Notes under the pieces: model-generated
What the model saw: only the letters and a program-made list of their open reading frames with translations
What the model was told of the DNA's origin: nothing
Databases searched by the model: none
Origin: Sinorhizobium sp. 8-89
Lineage (GTDB): Bacteria > Pseudomonadota > Alphaproteobacteria > Rhizobiales > Rhizobiaceae
Length of the DNA: 64,000 nucleotides
NCBI RefSeq assembly: GCF_030124325.1
Contig: NZ_JASKLR010000001.1
Coordinates: 522,200-586,199, forward strand
Reading direction: 5' to 3'
Shown here: in pieces, positions 51,478 to 60,599 of the stretch
Numbering within the stretch: the first letter of the stretch is position 1
How the letters are laid out: each line of letters starts with the position of its first letter
Position numbers and translations under genes: made by a program

Positions 51478-53703
51478 ATGATGCGCCAATACGAGCTCGT
51501 TGAGCGCGTGCAAAAATACAAGCCCGACGTCAATGAAGCCCTGCTGAACAAGGCTTACGTCTACGCCATGCAGAAGCACGGCCAACAGAAACGGGCAAGC
51601 GGCGATCCCTATATCTCCCACCCCCTCGAAGTGGCGGCCATTCTTACCGAAATGCATCTGGACGAGTCCACGATCGCCGTTGCCCTGCTGCACGATACGA
51701 TCGAGGACACGACGGCGACGCGGCAAGAAATCGACGATCTCTTCGGCGAGGATATCGGTGCCCTGGTCGAGGGACTGACGAAGATCAAGAAACTCGATCT
51801 CGTCACCAAGAAGGCCAAGCAGGCGGAAAACCTGCGTAAGCTGTTGCTTGCCATTTCGGACGACGTCCGCGTTCTCCTCGTCAAGCTTGCCGATCGCCTG
51901 CACAACATGCGCACACTCGACCACATGTCGCCGGAGAAGCGCGCGCGCATTTCCGAGGAGACGATGGACATCTATGCGCCGCTGGCCGGGCGCATGGGCA
52001 TGCAGGACATGCGCGAGGAACTCGAAAATCTCGCCTTCCGCCATATCAACCCGGAGGCCTACGAAACAGTCACCAGACGGCTCCAAGAACTCTCCGAGCG
52101 CAACGAGGGCCTGATCAAGAAGATCGAGGAGGAGCTGAGCGAACTGCTGCAGGCCGAGGGCCTGACGGAGGCGCTGGTCAACGGACGTCAGAAGAAGCCC
52201 TATTCGGTCTTCCGCAAGATGCAGTCAAAATCGCTTTCCTTCGAGCAGCTGTCGGATGTCTGGGGCTTCCGCATCATCGTCGAAGACATGCCCTCGTGCT
52301 ACCGTGCGCTCGGCATCGTGCACACACGCTGGCGCGTCGTGCCGGGGCGCTTCAAGGATTATATCTCGACGCCGAAGCAGAACGATTACCAATCGCTCCA
52401 CACGACGATCATTGGCCCGTCGCGCCAGCGCATCGAGCTGCAGATCCGCACGAAACGCATGCACGACATTGCGGAATATGGTATTGCGGCGCATGCCCTT
52501 TACAAGGATCGTGACGCCGTGGCGACGGATGCGCCGCGATCGCCCACATCTAACGCCTATTCCTGGCTTCGCCGCACGATCGAATCGCTGGCCGAAGGCG
52601 ACAATCCCGAGGAGTTCCTGGAACACACGAAACTCGAGCTGTTTCAGGATCAGGTATTCTGTTTCACGCCCAAGGGGCAGCTGATCGCGCTTCCGCGCGG
52701 CGCCACGCCGATCGACTTCGCCTATGCCGTGCATACGAATATTGGCGATACCTGCGTCGGCGCGAAGATCAACGGCCGCATCATGCCATTGGTCACGCGT
52801 CTCAACAACGGTGACGAGGTGGAGATCATCCGTTCCGGCATTCAGGTGCCGCCGCCCGCCTGGGAGGAAATCGTCGTTACCGGCAAGGCGCGTGCCGCTA
52901 TCCGTCGCGCGACGCGTGCGGCCGTCCGCAAGCAGTATGCCGGTCTCGGCTACCGCATTCTTGAGCGCACCTTCGAACGGGCCGGCAAGAGTTTTTCGCG
53001 CGAGGCGCTGAAGCCCGCTCTGCACAGACTCGGGCAAAAAGAGGTCGAGGACGCGATCGCCGCGGTCGGGCGGGGTGAGCTGTCCTCGCTGGACGTCCTG
53101 CGCGCCGTATTCCCCGATCATCAGGACGAGCGCGTCACGGTGAAGCCCAGCGCAGACGACGGCTGGTTCAACATGCGCAGCGCAGCAGGCATGGTCTTCA
53201 AGCTTCCCGGCCGTGCGAAAGAGACGGTCGAAGCGCAACAGGCCGAAGGCCCCGAAGCTTTGCCGATCCGTGGCCTTTCCGGCAACGCCGAGGTGCACTT
53301 CAGTCCGGCCGGCGCCGTTCCGGGCGACCGCATCGTTGGCATCATGGACAGCGACAAGGGTATCACCATCTATCCGATCCAGTCGCCTATCCTGCAAAAG
53401 TTCGATGACGAACCGGAGCGCTGGATCGATGTGCGGTGGGACCTCGATGAAGCGAACAGCAGCCGGTTCATCGCAAGGATCGCGGTCAGCGCGCTGAATG
53501 AGCCCGGCACACTGGCGGAGATCGCTCAGGCGATCGCGACGACCGATGTCAACATCCGCACGCTCTCCATGGGGCGAGTCGCGGCGGATTTCAGCGAGCT
53601 GCAATTCGACTTGGAAGTCTGGGATCTGCGTCAGTTGAATCATCTGATCGCACAGCTCAAAGAGTTGCCGAGCATTTCCATGGTCAAGCGGCAGTTCGAA
53701 TAG
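51478..53703 (+). CDS. rel: bifunctional (p)ppGpp synthetase/hydrolase (Rel/Spo)
   Basis: This is the long RSH enzyme that makes and breaks (p)ppGpp in the stringent response. The 741-residue protein has an HD hydrolase domain with YISHPLEVA and LLHDTIEDT (about residues 45-80), a synthetase domain with SVFRKMQSK and DYISTPKQNDYQSLHTT, a TGS domain with FTPKGQLIALPRGATPIDFA, a zinc-finger-like region and a C-terminal ACT domain. The hydrolase HD pair is intact, so it should be bifunctional. I use the ATG at 51478; an ATG directly follows it, and GGAG lies 12 bases before. Confidence 0.95.
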   Translation: MMRQYELVERVQKYKPDVNEALLNKAYVYAMQKHGQQKRASGDPYISHPLEVAAILTEMHLDESTIAVALLHDTIEDTTATRQEIDDLFGEDIGALVEGLTKIKKLDLVTKKAKQAENLRKLLLAISDDVRVLLVKLADRLHNMRTLDHMSPEKRARISEETMDIYAPLAGRMGMQDMREELENLAFRHINPEAYETVTRRLQELSERNEGLIKKIEEELSELLQAEGLTEALVNGRQKKPYSVFRKMQSKSLSFEQLSDVWGFRIIVEDMPSCYRALGIVHTRWRVVPGRFKDYISTPKQNDYQSLHTTIIGPSRQRIELQIRTKRMHDIAEYGIAAHALYKDRDAVATDAPRSPTSNAYSWLRRTIESLAEGDNPEEFLEHTKLELFQDQVFCFTPKGQLIALPRGATPIDFAYAVHTNIGDTCVGAKINGRIMPLVTRLNNGDEVEIIRSGIQVPPPAWEEIVVTGKARAAIRRATRAAVRKQYAGLGYRILERTFERAGKSFSREALKPALHRLGQKEVEDAIAAVGRGELSSLDVLRAVFPDHQDERVTVKPSADDGWFNMRSAAGMVFKLPGRAKETVEAQQAEGPEALPIRGLSGNAEVHFSPAGAVPGDRIVGIMDSDKGITIYPIQSPILQKFDDEPERWIDVRWDLDEANSSRFIARIAVSALNEPGTLAEIAQAIATTDVNIRTLSMGRVAADFSELQFDLEVWDLRQLNHLIAQLKELPSISMVKRQFE

Positions 53704-53982
53704 GCGCGTCAAAAAGCTGCAAGAGGCCTCGCCAGCACTGCGATTTCTCGGCGGGGATGGCCCGTTCGTGCGATCGAGTCGCGCGTCGTTCAAGCCGCGT
53801 GCATGGATGACAGTTGTTCCGACGGATACGTTCTCCATGCATTTGCCTATGGAATAGGCACGACGCGGGAGGGAAAGGCCGCTGTCATGCGTTAGTTGCA
53901 TGGCTGCCGCCTTATCCTGACGCTGGTAGAGCAGCGGTCGCTAAACTATCTTTCGCTCGGGAGGTAAACGAAGAGGTTTGCC

Positions 53983-54135
53983 ATGTTCAAGCAGTTGAAG
54001 AAACTCACCCGTGCCCTGCACGTCCCGACCGTTGAAGAGCGCGAGATCGCCTATCTGAACGGTTCCGTCGATCGCATTGATCTTGAATACCGTCAGCGCC
54101 AGATCGACCGTGGCCTGTTCCGCAGCAGCTTCTGA
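53983..54135 (+). CDS. small DUF3563-like protein (50 residues)
   Basis: This 50-residue protein begins MFKQLKKLTRALHVPTVEE and continues with REIAYLNGSVDRIDLEYRQR and QIDRGLFRSSF. The YLNxSVDRxDLExRxRxID pattern resembles DUF3563, small soluble proteins of unknown role; the assignment is from memory. AAGAGG lies seven bases before the ATG. It is flanked by non-coding stretches of 279 and 316 bases, so it is probably a single-gene unit. Confidence 0.75.
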   Translation: MFKQLKKLTRALHVPTVEEREIAYLNGSVDRIDLEYRQRQIDRGLFRSSF

Positions 54136-54451
54136 TTTTATCGCGTGGCCTTCGAACGCGCGCGATGGCTGACCCTACAGCCCAACGTGTCTTTTCAGGT
54201 GCGAAAAGGTCGCTGTAGCACTCTGAATTGCTGCATGTTTTATCCTTGACCGGCCCGATTTAAGGACGCATGCAGCAGTGGTTGGCGGCTCGCTAAAGCC
54301 ATGCATCAGACGAATAGCTCCGTTGCAAATTTCTGCGGTGCCGCGCCTGACTTGTCTGCGATGGACATGACGCCTATCTTGCGGCCCACAACGAGGCGGA
54401 AGCGCTTTCTCGCGCCCATGGGCCGCTTCGAGATGCGATCATGACGGCATA
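54136..54451. other. 316-base gap with inverted family 1 repeat
   Basis: This gap after the 50-residue gene holds repeat copy E. Beyond the repeat, 54290-54451 shows no gene or clear operator; the DUF2062 promoter presumably lies there. Confidence 0.5.
54195..54285 (-). repeat. intergenic palindromic repeat, family 1 (copy E, inverted)
   Basis: Read on the minus strand it gives TGCTGCATGCGTCCTTAAAT, CGGGCCGGTCAAGGATAAAA, then CATGCAGCAATTCAGAGTGC and TACAGCGACCTTTTCGCACC. This matches copy B up to the start of the second hairpin, which is lost here. Confidence 0.65.
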
Positions 54452-55009
54452 ATGTTATTCAGGCGCAGAAAACCGGTCACGACTTCCGAGAGGCTCCGCG
54501 CCTTGTTATGGCCACGCAAGGGCATCTCGCGCGGGCTGCGATACATTGCCTTGCGCGTCCTGCGTCTGTCGTCTTCGCCGCATTCGATCGCGGTCGGCGT
54601 TGCGGCCGGCGCCGCATCGTCGTTCACGCCGTTTTTCGGCCTTCACATCTTCCTGGCAGTCGCCCTCGCGTCGATTTTTTCCGGCAATCTACTGGCGGCC
54701 GCTATCACGACGGCGCTTGCCAATCCGGTCACCATTCCGGTCATCCTGACGGCCTCTTATGAAATCGGCACCGTCCTGACGGGGCCGCAGGATGGCACGG
54801 CTGTCAGCGGCGCCGAGATCGGTGATATGCTCGAGCGCCTGGAACTTGCGGAACTCTGGGGCCCGGTATTCAAGCCGATGCTCATCGGTTCACTTCCGCT
54901 CGCCGTCGCTGGCGCGCTTGTCTTCTATCCGCTCGCCTACCAAGCGGCCCGGCTTTTCCAGCGGCGGCGCAGGCGAGCACGTTCCCAACAGGTCGGACAC
55001 TCATCATGA
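54452..55009 (+). CDS. DUF2062 membrane protein
   Basis: This 185-residue protein has a basic N-terminus and three hydrophobic segments with the DUF2062 pattern [20 protein letters not shown] and [18 protein letters not shown], then a basic tail. DUF2062 proteins are small membrane proteins of unknown function often found near lipid and envelope genes. The stop overlaps the acpS start as ATGA, so it heads the acpS-lepB-rnc-era cluster. The SD is weak. Confidence 0.87.
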   Translation: MLFRRRKPVTTSERLRALLWPRKGISRGLRYIALRVLRLSSSPHSIAVGVAAGAASSFTPFFGLHIFLAVALASIFSGNLLAAAITTALANPVTIPVILTASYEIGTVLTGPQDGTAVSGAEIGDMLERLELAELWGPVFKPMLIGSLPLAVAGALVFYPLAYQAARLFQRRRRRARSQQVGHSS

Positions 55010-55425
55010 TCATTGGCATCGGCAGCGATCTCATCGATATCCGCCGGATCGAGAATTCACTCGAACGCTTCGGCGAACGCTTCGTCAATCGGTGCTTCAC
55101 CGACATCGAGATCGCCAAATCGGACGGCCGCAAGAATCGTGCCGCATCCTATGCCAAGCGCTTTGCCGCCAAGGAGGCCTGCTCGAAGGCACTGGGCACC
55201 GGCTTGGCGCAGGGGGTTTTCTGGAAGGACATGGGTGTCGTCAATATGCCGGGCGGAAAGCCGACGATGCAGTTGACCGGCGGCGCGGCCGAGCGGCTCC
55301 AGAAAATGTTACCCGTGGGTCACCGTGCTGCCATCCACCTGACGATCACGGACGACTTCCCATTGGCACAAGCCTTCGTGATTATCGAGGCGCTGCCCGT
55401 TGCCCCGGTGGAGGGAACGGTTTAG
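55006..55425 (+). CDS. acpS: holo-[acyl-carrier-protein] synthase
   Basis: AcpS transfers phosphopantetheine from CoA to acyl carrier protein. The 139-residue protein has [20 protein letters not shown] (Mg-binding Asp) and [18 protein letters not shown] (catalytic Glu), then [11 protein letters not shown] and [18 protein letters not shown]. All family residues are present. It overlaps the DUF2062 stop by four bases and is followed after 125 bases by lepB. Confidence 0.95.
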   Translation: MIIGIGSDLIDIRRIENSLERFGERFVNRCFTDIEIAKSDGRKNRAASYAKRFAAKEACSKALGTGLAQGVFWKDMGVVNMPGGKPTMQLTGGAAERLQKMLPVGHRAAIHLTITDDFPLAQAFVIIEALPVAPVEGTV

Positions 55426-55550
55426 AGCATTCTGCTGGAAACACGGACCGGTGGTCGCTTGAAGCGCAAAGTTCCGGCAACATATAGGATCGAATTGCGC
55501 GGCGGCGCGCAGTACGGAGCCCGAGCGCAAGTGTCGGGAATCCGAAGCGG

Positions 55551-56315
55551 ATGACAAAGGAAGACAGCAGCGTGGAAGAAAAGACAGAAACGAAGCAGAG
55601 CGGTCTCTGGGAGAATGTAAAGGTTATCATCCAGGCGCTGCTTTTGGCCGTCGTCATCCGAACAGTCTTCTTCCAGCCCTTTACGATTCCGTCAGGCTCC
55701 ATGATGCCGACCCTGCTTGTCGGCGACTATATTTTCGTGAACAAGTTCGCCTACGGCTATTCGAAGTACTCGCTGCCTTTCTCGCCTGATCTTTTTAGCG
55801 GCCGGATTTTCGCAAGCGAGCCAGAACGCGGCGATATCGTGGTCTTCCGCTTCCCGCCGAATCCGGACATCGACTACATCAAGCGTCTTGTTGGCCTTCC
55901 CGGCGACCGGATTCAGGTGAGAAACAGCATTCTCTACGTCAACGACAAGGCCGTCGATCGCGTCCCGGATGGCGCATTCCGCGCTGACGACCAGTACGAT
56001 ACCGGCGGCGATGTCCCGGTCTACCGCGAGACGATGGACAGCGGCGTTTCCTATGACACGCTCGACCAGTTTCCGGATTCGCGCGGAGACAACACGCGTG
56101 AGTTCATCGTTCCCGACGGCCACTATTTCATGATGGGCGACAACCGCGACAATTCCGCCGACAGCCGCTTCGACGTCGGCTTCGTGCCAGCGGAAAATCT
56201 GGTGGGCCGCGCCAGCCTGATCTTCTTCTCGCTCGGCAACGACACGTCGTTCCGCGAGGTCTGGAAATGGCCGGCAAACCTGCGTTACGACCGCCTGTTC
56301 AAGGTCGTCGAATGA
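55551..56315 (+). CDS. lepB: signal peptidase I
   Basis: LepB removes signal peptides from secreted preproteins at the periplasmic face. The 254-residue protein has one N-terminal helix (about residues 23-41), the nucleophile Ser50 in PSGSMMPTL, the general base Lys111 in DYIKRLVGLPGD, and box E GDNRDNSADSR. A single rather than double anchor is usual in alphaproteobacteria. The ATG at 55551 is used; the SD is weak. The stop overlaps the rnc start. Confidence 0.95.
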   Translation: MTKEDSSVEEKTETKQSGLWENVKVIIQALLLAVVIRTVFFQPFTIPSGSMMPTLLVGDYIFVNKFAYGYSKYSLPFSPDLFSGRIFASEPERGDIVVFRFPPNPDIDYIKRLVGLPGDRIQVRNSILYVNDKAVDRVPDGAFRADDQYDTGGDVPVYRETMDSGVSYDTLDQFPDSRGDNTREFIVPDGHYFMMGDNRDNSADSRFDVGFVPAENLVGRASLIFFSLGNDTSFREVWKWPANLRYDRLFKVVE

Positions 56316-57031
56316 TGAAGGGGCGACCGCTGAGCGCGGAGGATCGGGCAAGACTCGAGACCGTGATCGGTTATCAGTTCGTCGAGAAGGAACGCCTGGA
56401 CCGGGCGCTGACGCATTCGAGCGCTCGCAACGCCAAGGGCAGCAATTATCAGCGTCTCGAATTCCTGGGTGACCGTGTGCTGGGCCTGTGCGTGGCCGAG
56501 CTACTGTTCCAGACGTTTCGCGACGCGAACGAGGGTGAGCTTTCCGTCCGACTGAACCAACTGGTCAGCGCGGAAAGCTGCGCCAAGGTCGCGGACGACC
56601 TGTCACTGCACGAGTTCATCCGCACCGGTTCGGATGTGAAGAAGATCACCGGCAAGCACATGATGAATGTGCGCGCCGATGTGGTAGAGTCGCTGATCGC
56701 GGCGATTTACCTCGATGGCGGTCTGGAGGCGGCGCGGCGCTTCGTGCTGCTCCACTGGACGGCTCGGGCGGCCAGTGCCGACGGCGCCCGCCGCGACGCG
56801 AAGACAGAATTGCAGGAATGGGCGCACGCCAGATTCGGCGTTGCACCGAAATACAGGACGGATGATCGCTCCGGCCCCGACCACGACCCGCGTTTCACGG
56901 TGACGGTCGAGGTTATGGGGGTTGCACCGGAGACGGGAACCGACCGCTCCAAACGCGGCGCCGAACAGGTCGCCGCGACACGATTGCTGGAGCGTGAAGG
57001 CGTTTGGCAGCAGAAGCCTGCCGGAAATTGA
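56312..57031 (+). CDS. rnc: ribonuclease III
   Basis: RNase III cuts double-stranded RNA in rRNA processing and mRNA control. The 239-residue protein has the catalytic signature QRLEFLGDRVLGLCVAELLF, the second acidic site ADVVESLIAAIYLDGG, and a C-terminal dsRNA-binding domain (about residues 165-235) with KTELQEWAHARFG and GAEQVAATRLLE. The start at 56312 overlaps the lepB stop; a second ATG follows at once. It is followed nine bases later by era. Confidence 0.96.
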   Translation: MMKGRPLSAEDRARLETVIGYQFVEKERLDRALTHSSARNAKGSNYQRLEFLGDRVLGLCVAELLFQTFRDANEGELSVRLNQLVSAESCAKVADDLSLHEFIRTGSDVKKITGKHMMNVRADVVESLIAAIYLDGGLEAARRFVLLHWTARAASADGARRDAKTELQEWAHARFGVAPKYRTDDRSGPDHDPRFTVTVEVMGVAPETGTDRSKRGAEQVAATRLLEREGVWQQKPAGN

Positions 57032-57039
57032 CGGAAGCT

Positions 57040-57969
57040 ATGACGGATATGGAACATGATACGGCCGCCACCGGCGCGCCGACCCGCTCGGGTTTCGTGG
57101 CGCTGATCGGCGCAACGAATGCCGGTAAATCGACGCTCGTCAACCGCCTCGTCGGTGCGAAAGTCTCGATCGTCAGTCACAAGGTGCAGACGACGCGCGC
57201 GATCGTGCGTGGCATCGCGATCCATGACAATGCCCAGATTGTCTTCATGGACACGCCGGGCATTTTCAAACCGCGGCGCAGGCTTGACCGCGCGATGGTG
57301 ACGACCGCCTGGGGCGGCGCCAAGGATGCCGATCTGATCATGCTGCTGATCGACAGCGAACGCGGATTGAAGGGCGACGCGGAAGCGATCCTCGAGGGTC
57401 TGAAGGAAGTGCATCAGCCGAAGATTCTGGTGCTCAACAAAATCGATCAGGTTCGCCCGGAAGATTTGCTGAAGCTTGCGGCCGCGGCAAACGAAACGGT
57501 CAAATTCGAGCGCACGTTCATGATCTCGGCACTTTCCGGCTCCGGATGCGATGATGTCATGGATTATCTTGCGAAGGCGCTGCCGGAAGGCCCCTGGTAC
57601 TATCCCGAGGATCAAATCTCTGATCTTCCGATGCGCCAGCTCGCAGCCGAGATCACCCGCGAAAAACTGTTCCTCCGGCTGCACCAGGAACTTCCCTATG
57701 CGTCTCACGTCGAGACCGAGAAATGGGAGGAGCGCAAGGACGGGTCCGTGCGCATCGAGCAGGTGATCTATGTCGAACGCGACAGTCAGAAGAAGATCGC
57801 GCTTGGCAAGGGCGGGGAGGCGATCAAGGCGATCTCGACCGCGGCCCGCAAGGAAATCTCGGAGATCCTGGAGCAGCCCGTGCACCTTTTTCTGTTTGTG
57901 AAGGTGCGCGAGAACTGGGGCGACGATCCGGAGCGCTTCCGTGAAATGGGGCTCGAATTCCCGCGATAA
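57040..57969 (+). CDS. era: GTPase Era
   Basis: Era binds 16S rRNA near its 3' end and assists 30S assembly. The 309-residue protein has G1 GATNAGKS (residues 24-31), G2 region VQTTRAIVRG, G3 FMDTPGIF, G4 LNKIDQV and a C-terminal KH domain (about residues 210-295) with KKIALGKGGEAIKAIS. I use the ATG at 57040 with GGAAGC before it; the in-frame ATG at 57004 lies in rnc. It ends the lepB-rnc-era series. The recO gene that often follows is not here. Confidence 0.96.
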   Translation: MTDMEHDTAATGAPTRSGFVALIGATNAGKSTLVNRLVGAKVSIVSHKVQTTRAIVRGIAIHDNAQIVFMDTPGIFKPRRRLDRAMVTTAWGGAKDADLIMLLIDSERGLKGDAEAILEGLKEVHQPKILVLNKIDQVRPEDLLKLAAAANETVKFERTFMISALSGSGCDDVMDYLAKALPEGPWYYPEDQISDLPMRQLAAEITREKLFLRLHQELPYASHVETEKWEERKDGSVRIEQVIYVERDSQKKIALGKGGEAIKAISTAARKEISEILEQPVHLFLFVKVRENWGDDPERFREMGLEFPR

Positions 57970-57999
57970 CGGGGTTGTCGGCGCGGCAAACGTCTTGGC

Positions 58000-58998
58000 C
58001 TATTCGCGGTTGGCTTGGCTGTTCGTTGCCGCCATCCTTTTCACGAGAAGCGGACTGATTGTCTCCGCGCGGTTGGTCCAGACATAGCCCGCGAAATTCT
58101 TGGGCACGAGCGTCAGGTCATCTGCGCTGTCGATGCCGGAGGTAAAATCGCCGCCGCCGTAGCGCCCGAGAAGTATCACCTCGCTGCCTACATCCTTCAT
58201 GCGGGCCGCAAAGCGGTCTGGCCAGCCCCAAAGAAACGGCGCGTAGTTGGCGGGTACGACGACGAGCGTGTTATGGCAGGCCTCAGGCACAATGCTTGTC
58301 CAGCCATAGGCGACGTAGCGGCCAAGACAGGCGAGAGTGGACTGTCTGTCATAGCCCCTCAGCCCAGGCACCAGCCGCAGGGTTTCCTGCGTCGGAGCAC
58401 TGCCGCCATAGACGCCGAAAACCGATTTTCGCCATTCAGGGTGCGCGCGCAACAGGACCGCAAGCGTCGCTCCTTCCTCCCGCCGCTCGCTCTTGAAGTT
58501 GATGAGGAAGCGGCCGTGGGGCAGGGCGGTGAATACCTCCGTCAGCGTCGGCATTTGGCCTTGCGCGCGGCCGCGGAAGGGGAAGGTCTTGCCTCCGTCG
58601 GCGGTGTAGCCGTAGCCGATATCGAGCGTCTTCAGCTTCGTCATCGGCGTTTGCTCGGTGACGCCCTTTCCGTCCGTGCGGCAATCGAGCGTCCAGTCGT
58701 GGAACACGGCAAACTGACGGTCCGGCGTAAGGTGAACGTCGAGTTCCACGACCTCCGCGCCACTGTCCATTGCCGCTTGCATCGAGGCTATCGTGTTTTC
58801 GAGATAGGTGTGACGCGGCGGCTCGATGCGCTGGGCGGTGCAGGTGTCGTTTTCGACGCCTTCCTGTTGGAAAACCTGATGAATGCCACGGTGCGCGAGA
58901 ATTTTGGCCGTGTCTGACGGTGGCGTCACCAGCAGGGAGGTATTGAGAAGCCAGAGGGCGGCAACGACGGCAAACACAACAACGATGAGCGTCTTCAT
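58000..58998 (-). CDS. glycerophosphodiester phosphodiesterase-family protein
   Basis: This 332-residue GDPD-family enzyme is probably membrane-anchored and periplasmic: a helix at about residues 3-22 precedes the catalytic domain. Motifs are ILAHRGIHQVF, TYLENTIASMQAAMDSGAEV, VELDVHLTPD and FHDWTLDC, which supply the His and acidic residues. Unlike short cytosolic GDPDs it has an insertion with two cysteines after the HRG motif. The product would be glycerol phosphate and an alcohol; the true substrate is unknown. It converges on era with 30 bases between the stops. Confidence 0.87.
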   Translation of the reverse strand: MKTLIVVVFAVVAALWLLNTSLLVTPPSDTAKILAHRGIHQVFQQEGVENDTCTAQRIEPPRHTYLENTIASMQAAMDSGAEVVELDVHLTPDRQFAVFHDWTLDCRTDGKGVTEQTPMTKLKTLDIGYGYTADGGKTFPFRGRAQGQMPTLTEVFTALPHGRFLINFKSERREEGATLAVLLRAHPEWRKSVFGVYGGSAPTQETLRLVPGLRGYDRQSTLACLGRYVAYGWTSIVPEACHNTLVVVPANYAPFLWGWPDRFAARMKDVGSEVILLGRYGGGDFTSGIDSADDLTLVPKNFAGYVWTNRAETISPLLVKRMAATNSQANRE

Positions 58999-59170
58999 CG
59001 TGACTTCTCCTCTGGCGCCCGCTTCACCGGCAATATGGGCGAAGATGATGCGAGCGCCGGGCGCGCGGTTTGCGAACGATCTGTCACCCCGCGCGCAATT
59101 GACCGGAAATCAACCCTGTGGAACGTAAGCCATCGATACCGGTTTAGGCAACGCCTGCAGGAGAACTCGC

Positions 59171-60169
59171 ATGCCGCAGCTCGTCGATGGAAAATGGGTC
59201 AAGAGTGATGTCGCCGCAAGCGAGATGAAGGACGGTGCCTTCCATCGCGAGCCGACTCGGTTCCACAACTGGATCACTCCCGACGGGCGGGCCGGTCCGG
59301 ACGGCCAACCGGCATTGATGGCTGAAGCAGGGCGTTACCGGCTTTTCGTCTCTTATCTGTGTCCCTGGGCCTCCCGTACCATCGCGATGCGCAACCTCAA
59401 GGGCCTTGAAGCCGTTGTCGGCTTGACAGCCTCCAACCCCATTCTGGGTGAAGATGGCTGGACCTACGACCAGCCTGCCGATGCCGGCGCCCGCGTGGGC
59501 GAGATTCGCTATCATCATCAGCTCTACACGGCGAGCGACGCGCACTACACCGGCAAGGTCTCGGTACCGGTGCTATGGGACATGAAAGAGGGGCGCATCG
59601 TCAACAACGAATCAGCCGACATTATTCGCATCCTCAATTCGGCGTTCGACCATCTGACCGGCAATCGCCTGGATTTCTACCCAGCCGCATTGCGCGCGGA
59701 AATCGATCGTTGGAACGAGCCGATCTATGCACGCGTGAACAACGGCGTCTACCGCGCCGGCTTCGCAAAGACGCAGGCGGCCTATGACGAGGCGGTCTCC
59801 GGACTGTTCGACATGCTCGATGAACTCGAGCGGCATCTTGAGGCGCATCGATATCTTGCCGGCGCCTATCTCACCGAGGCCGACATCCGGCTGTTCGTCA
59901 CCCTGATCCGTTTCGATGCCGCCTATCACGGCGTCTTCAAGTGCAACATCCGCCGGATCGAGGACTATCCATCGCTGTCTAACTATATGCGCGAAATTTA
60001 CCAATGGCCGGGTATCCGCGAGTCCGTGCGCATCGATCACATCAAGCGCGGCTATTACGGCATCCGGCATGTCAATCCGACCGGGATCGTTGCGGCGGGA
60101 CCGGACCTCGATCTCGATCGCCCGCATGATCGCCACAGCCTTCGCGGGCTTGGCGTGTTCGGCAGCTAG
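59171..60169 (+). CDS. glutathionyl-hydroquinone reductase (Xi-class GST)
   Basis: This 332-residue protein is of the YqjG/ECM4/PcpF type and reduces glutathionyl-hydroquinones using glutathione. The catalytic Cys64 lies in SYLCPWASRT, preceded by the family's HNWITPDG; later motifs are VPVLWDMKEGRIVNNESADI, NNGVYRAGFAKTQAAYD and HIKRGYYGIRHVNPTGIVA. GGAG precedes the ATG at 59171 by six bases. It is alone between the GDPD gene and the long leader of cfa. Confidence 0.93.
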   Translation: MPQLVDGKWVKSDVAASEMKDGAFHREPTRFHNWITPDGRAGPDGQPALMAEAGRYRLFVSYLCPWASRTIAMRNLKGLEAVVGLTASNPILGEDGWTYDQPADAGARVGEIRYHHQLYTASDAHYTGKVSVPVLWDMKEGRIVNNESADIIRILNSAFDHLTGNRLDFYPAALRAEIDRWNEPIYARVNNGVYRAGFAKTQAAYDEAVSGLFDMLDELERHLEAHRYLAGAYLTEADIRLFVTLIRFDAAYHGVFKCNIRRIEDYPSLSNYMREIYQWPGIRESVRIDHIKRGYYGIRHVNPTGIVAAGPDLDLDRPHDRHSLRGLGVFGS

Positions 60170-60599
60170 GGTGGAAGGAAAAGCCTCGGAATGTCCGGTT
60201 CATCCCGCGGCCGATCCCTTGGCCACACCTGGCCGACGGGCCGCCGCCGGCCGCTCCAATCGCATTTCTTCGAATTTACTAAGGAAGCAGATCAATGAGG
60301 GGCCACAAAGAAGCCCATTGATAAACCGTGGAACACCGCTAAGTTAATGGAAGTTCTGATGGATAGGAGCCCGGTGGGCCAGCCTGACGAAATTCCCGGT
60401 GCGCGGCGACCTTGCGGCGCCGCTACCTGACGGAAGCCGTGGGCTTAGCCAAGTCGGTTCTCGCTTTCAGGATGCGTCCGGCGTCGTTTTCCCAAGCGCA
60501 TGCCTGCGCGCATATCCTCCGAAAGCTGATCGAACCGCTCGCAGCGTCTCCTGTGCGGAGGAACGATATGTCCGTTTAGGTCTGATGCTGAGGTAGGAT
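60170..60599 (+). other. 430-base region upstream of cfa
   Basis: This gap holds no long gene. It has a GC hairpin near 60399-60424 (GCGGCG...CGCCGC) and, at 60568-60579, a three-codon frame with a strong SD. The cfa promoter is presumably near 60300-60400, so a long leader is likely. Confidence 0.5.
60568..60579 (+). promoter_or_regulatory. three-codon ORF (Met-Ser-Val-stop) before cfa
   Basis: ATG TCC GTT TAG follows GCGGAGGA with six bases between, a near ideal ribosome site. It ends 20 bases before the cfa ATG, which has its own SD GAGGTAGG. The proximity suggests translational coupling or control, but chance cannot be excluded. Confidence 0.4.

Noticed and set aside
57970..57999. Missing recO after era as a sign of rearrangement
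   Set aside because: recO often follows era in alphaproteobacteria, but the order varies and I cannot see the rest of the genome, so its absence here proves nothing.
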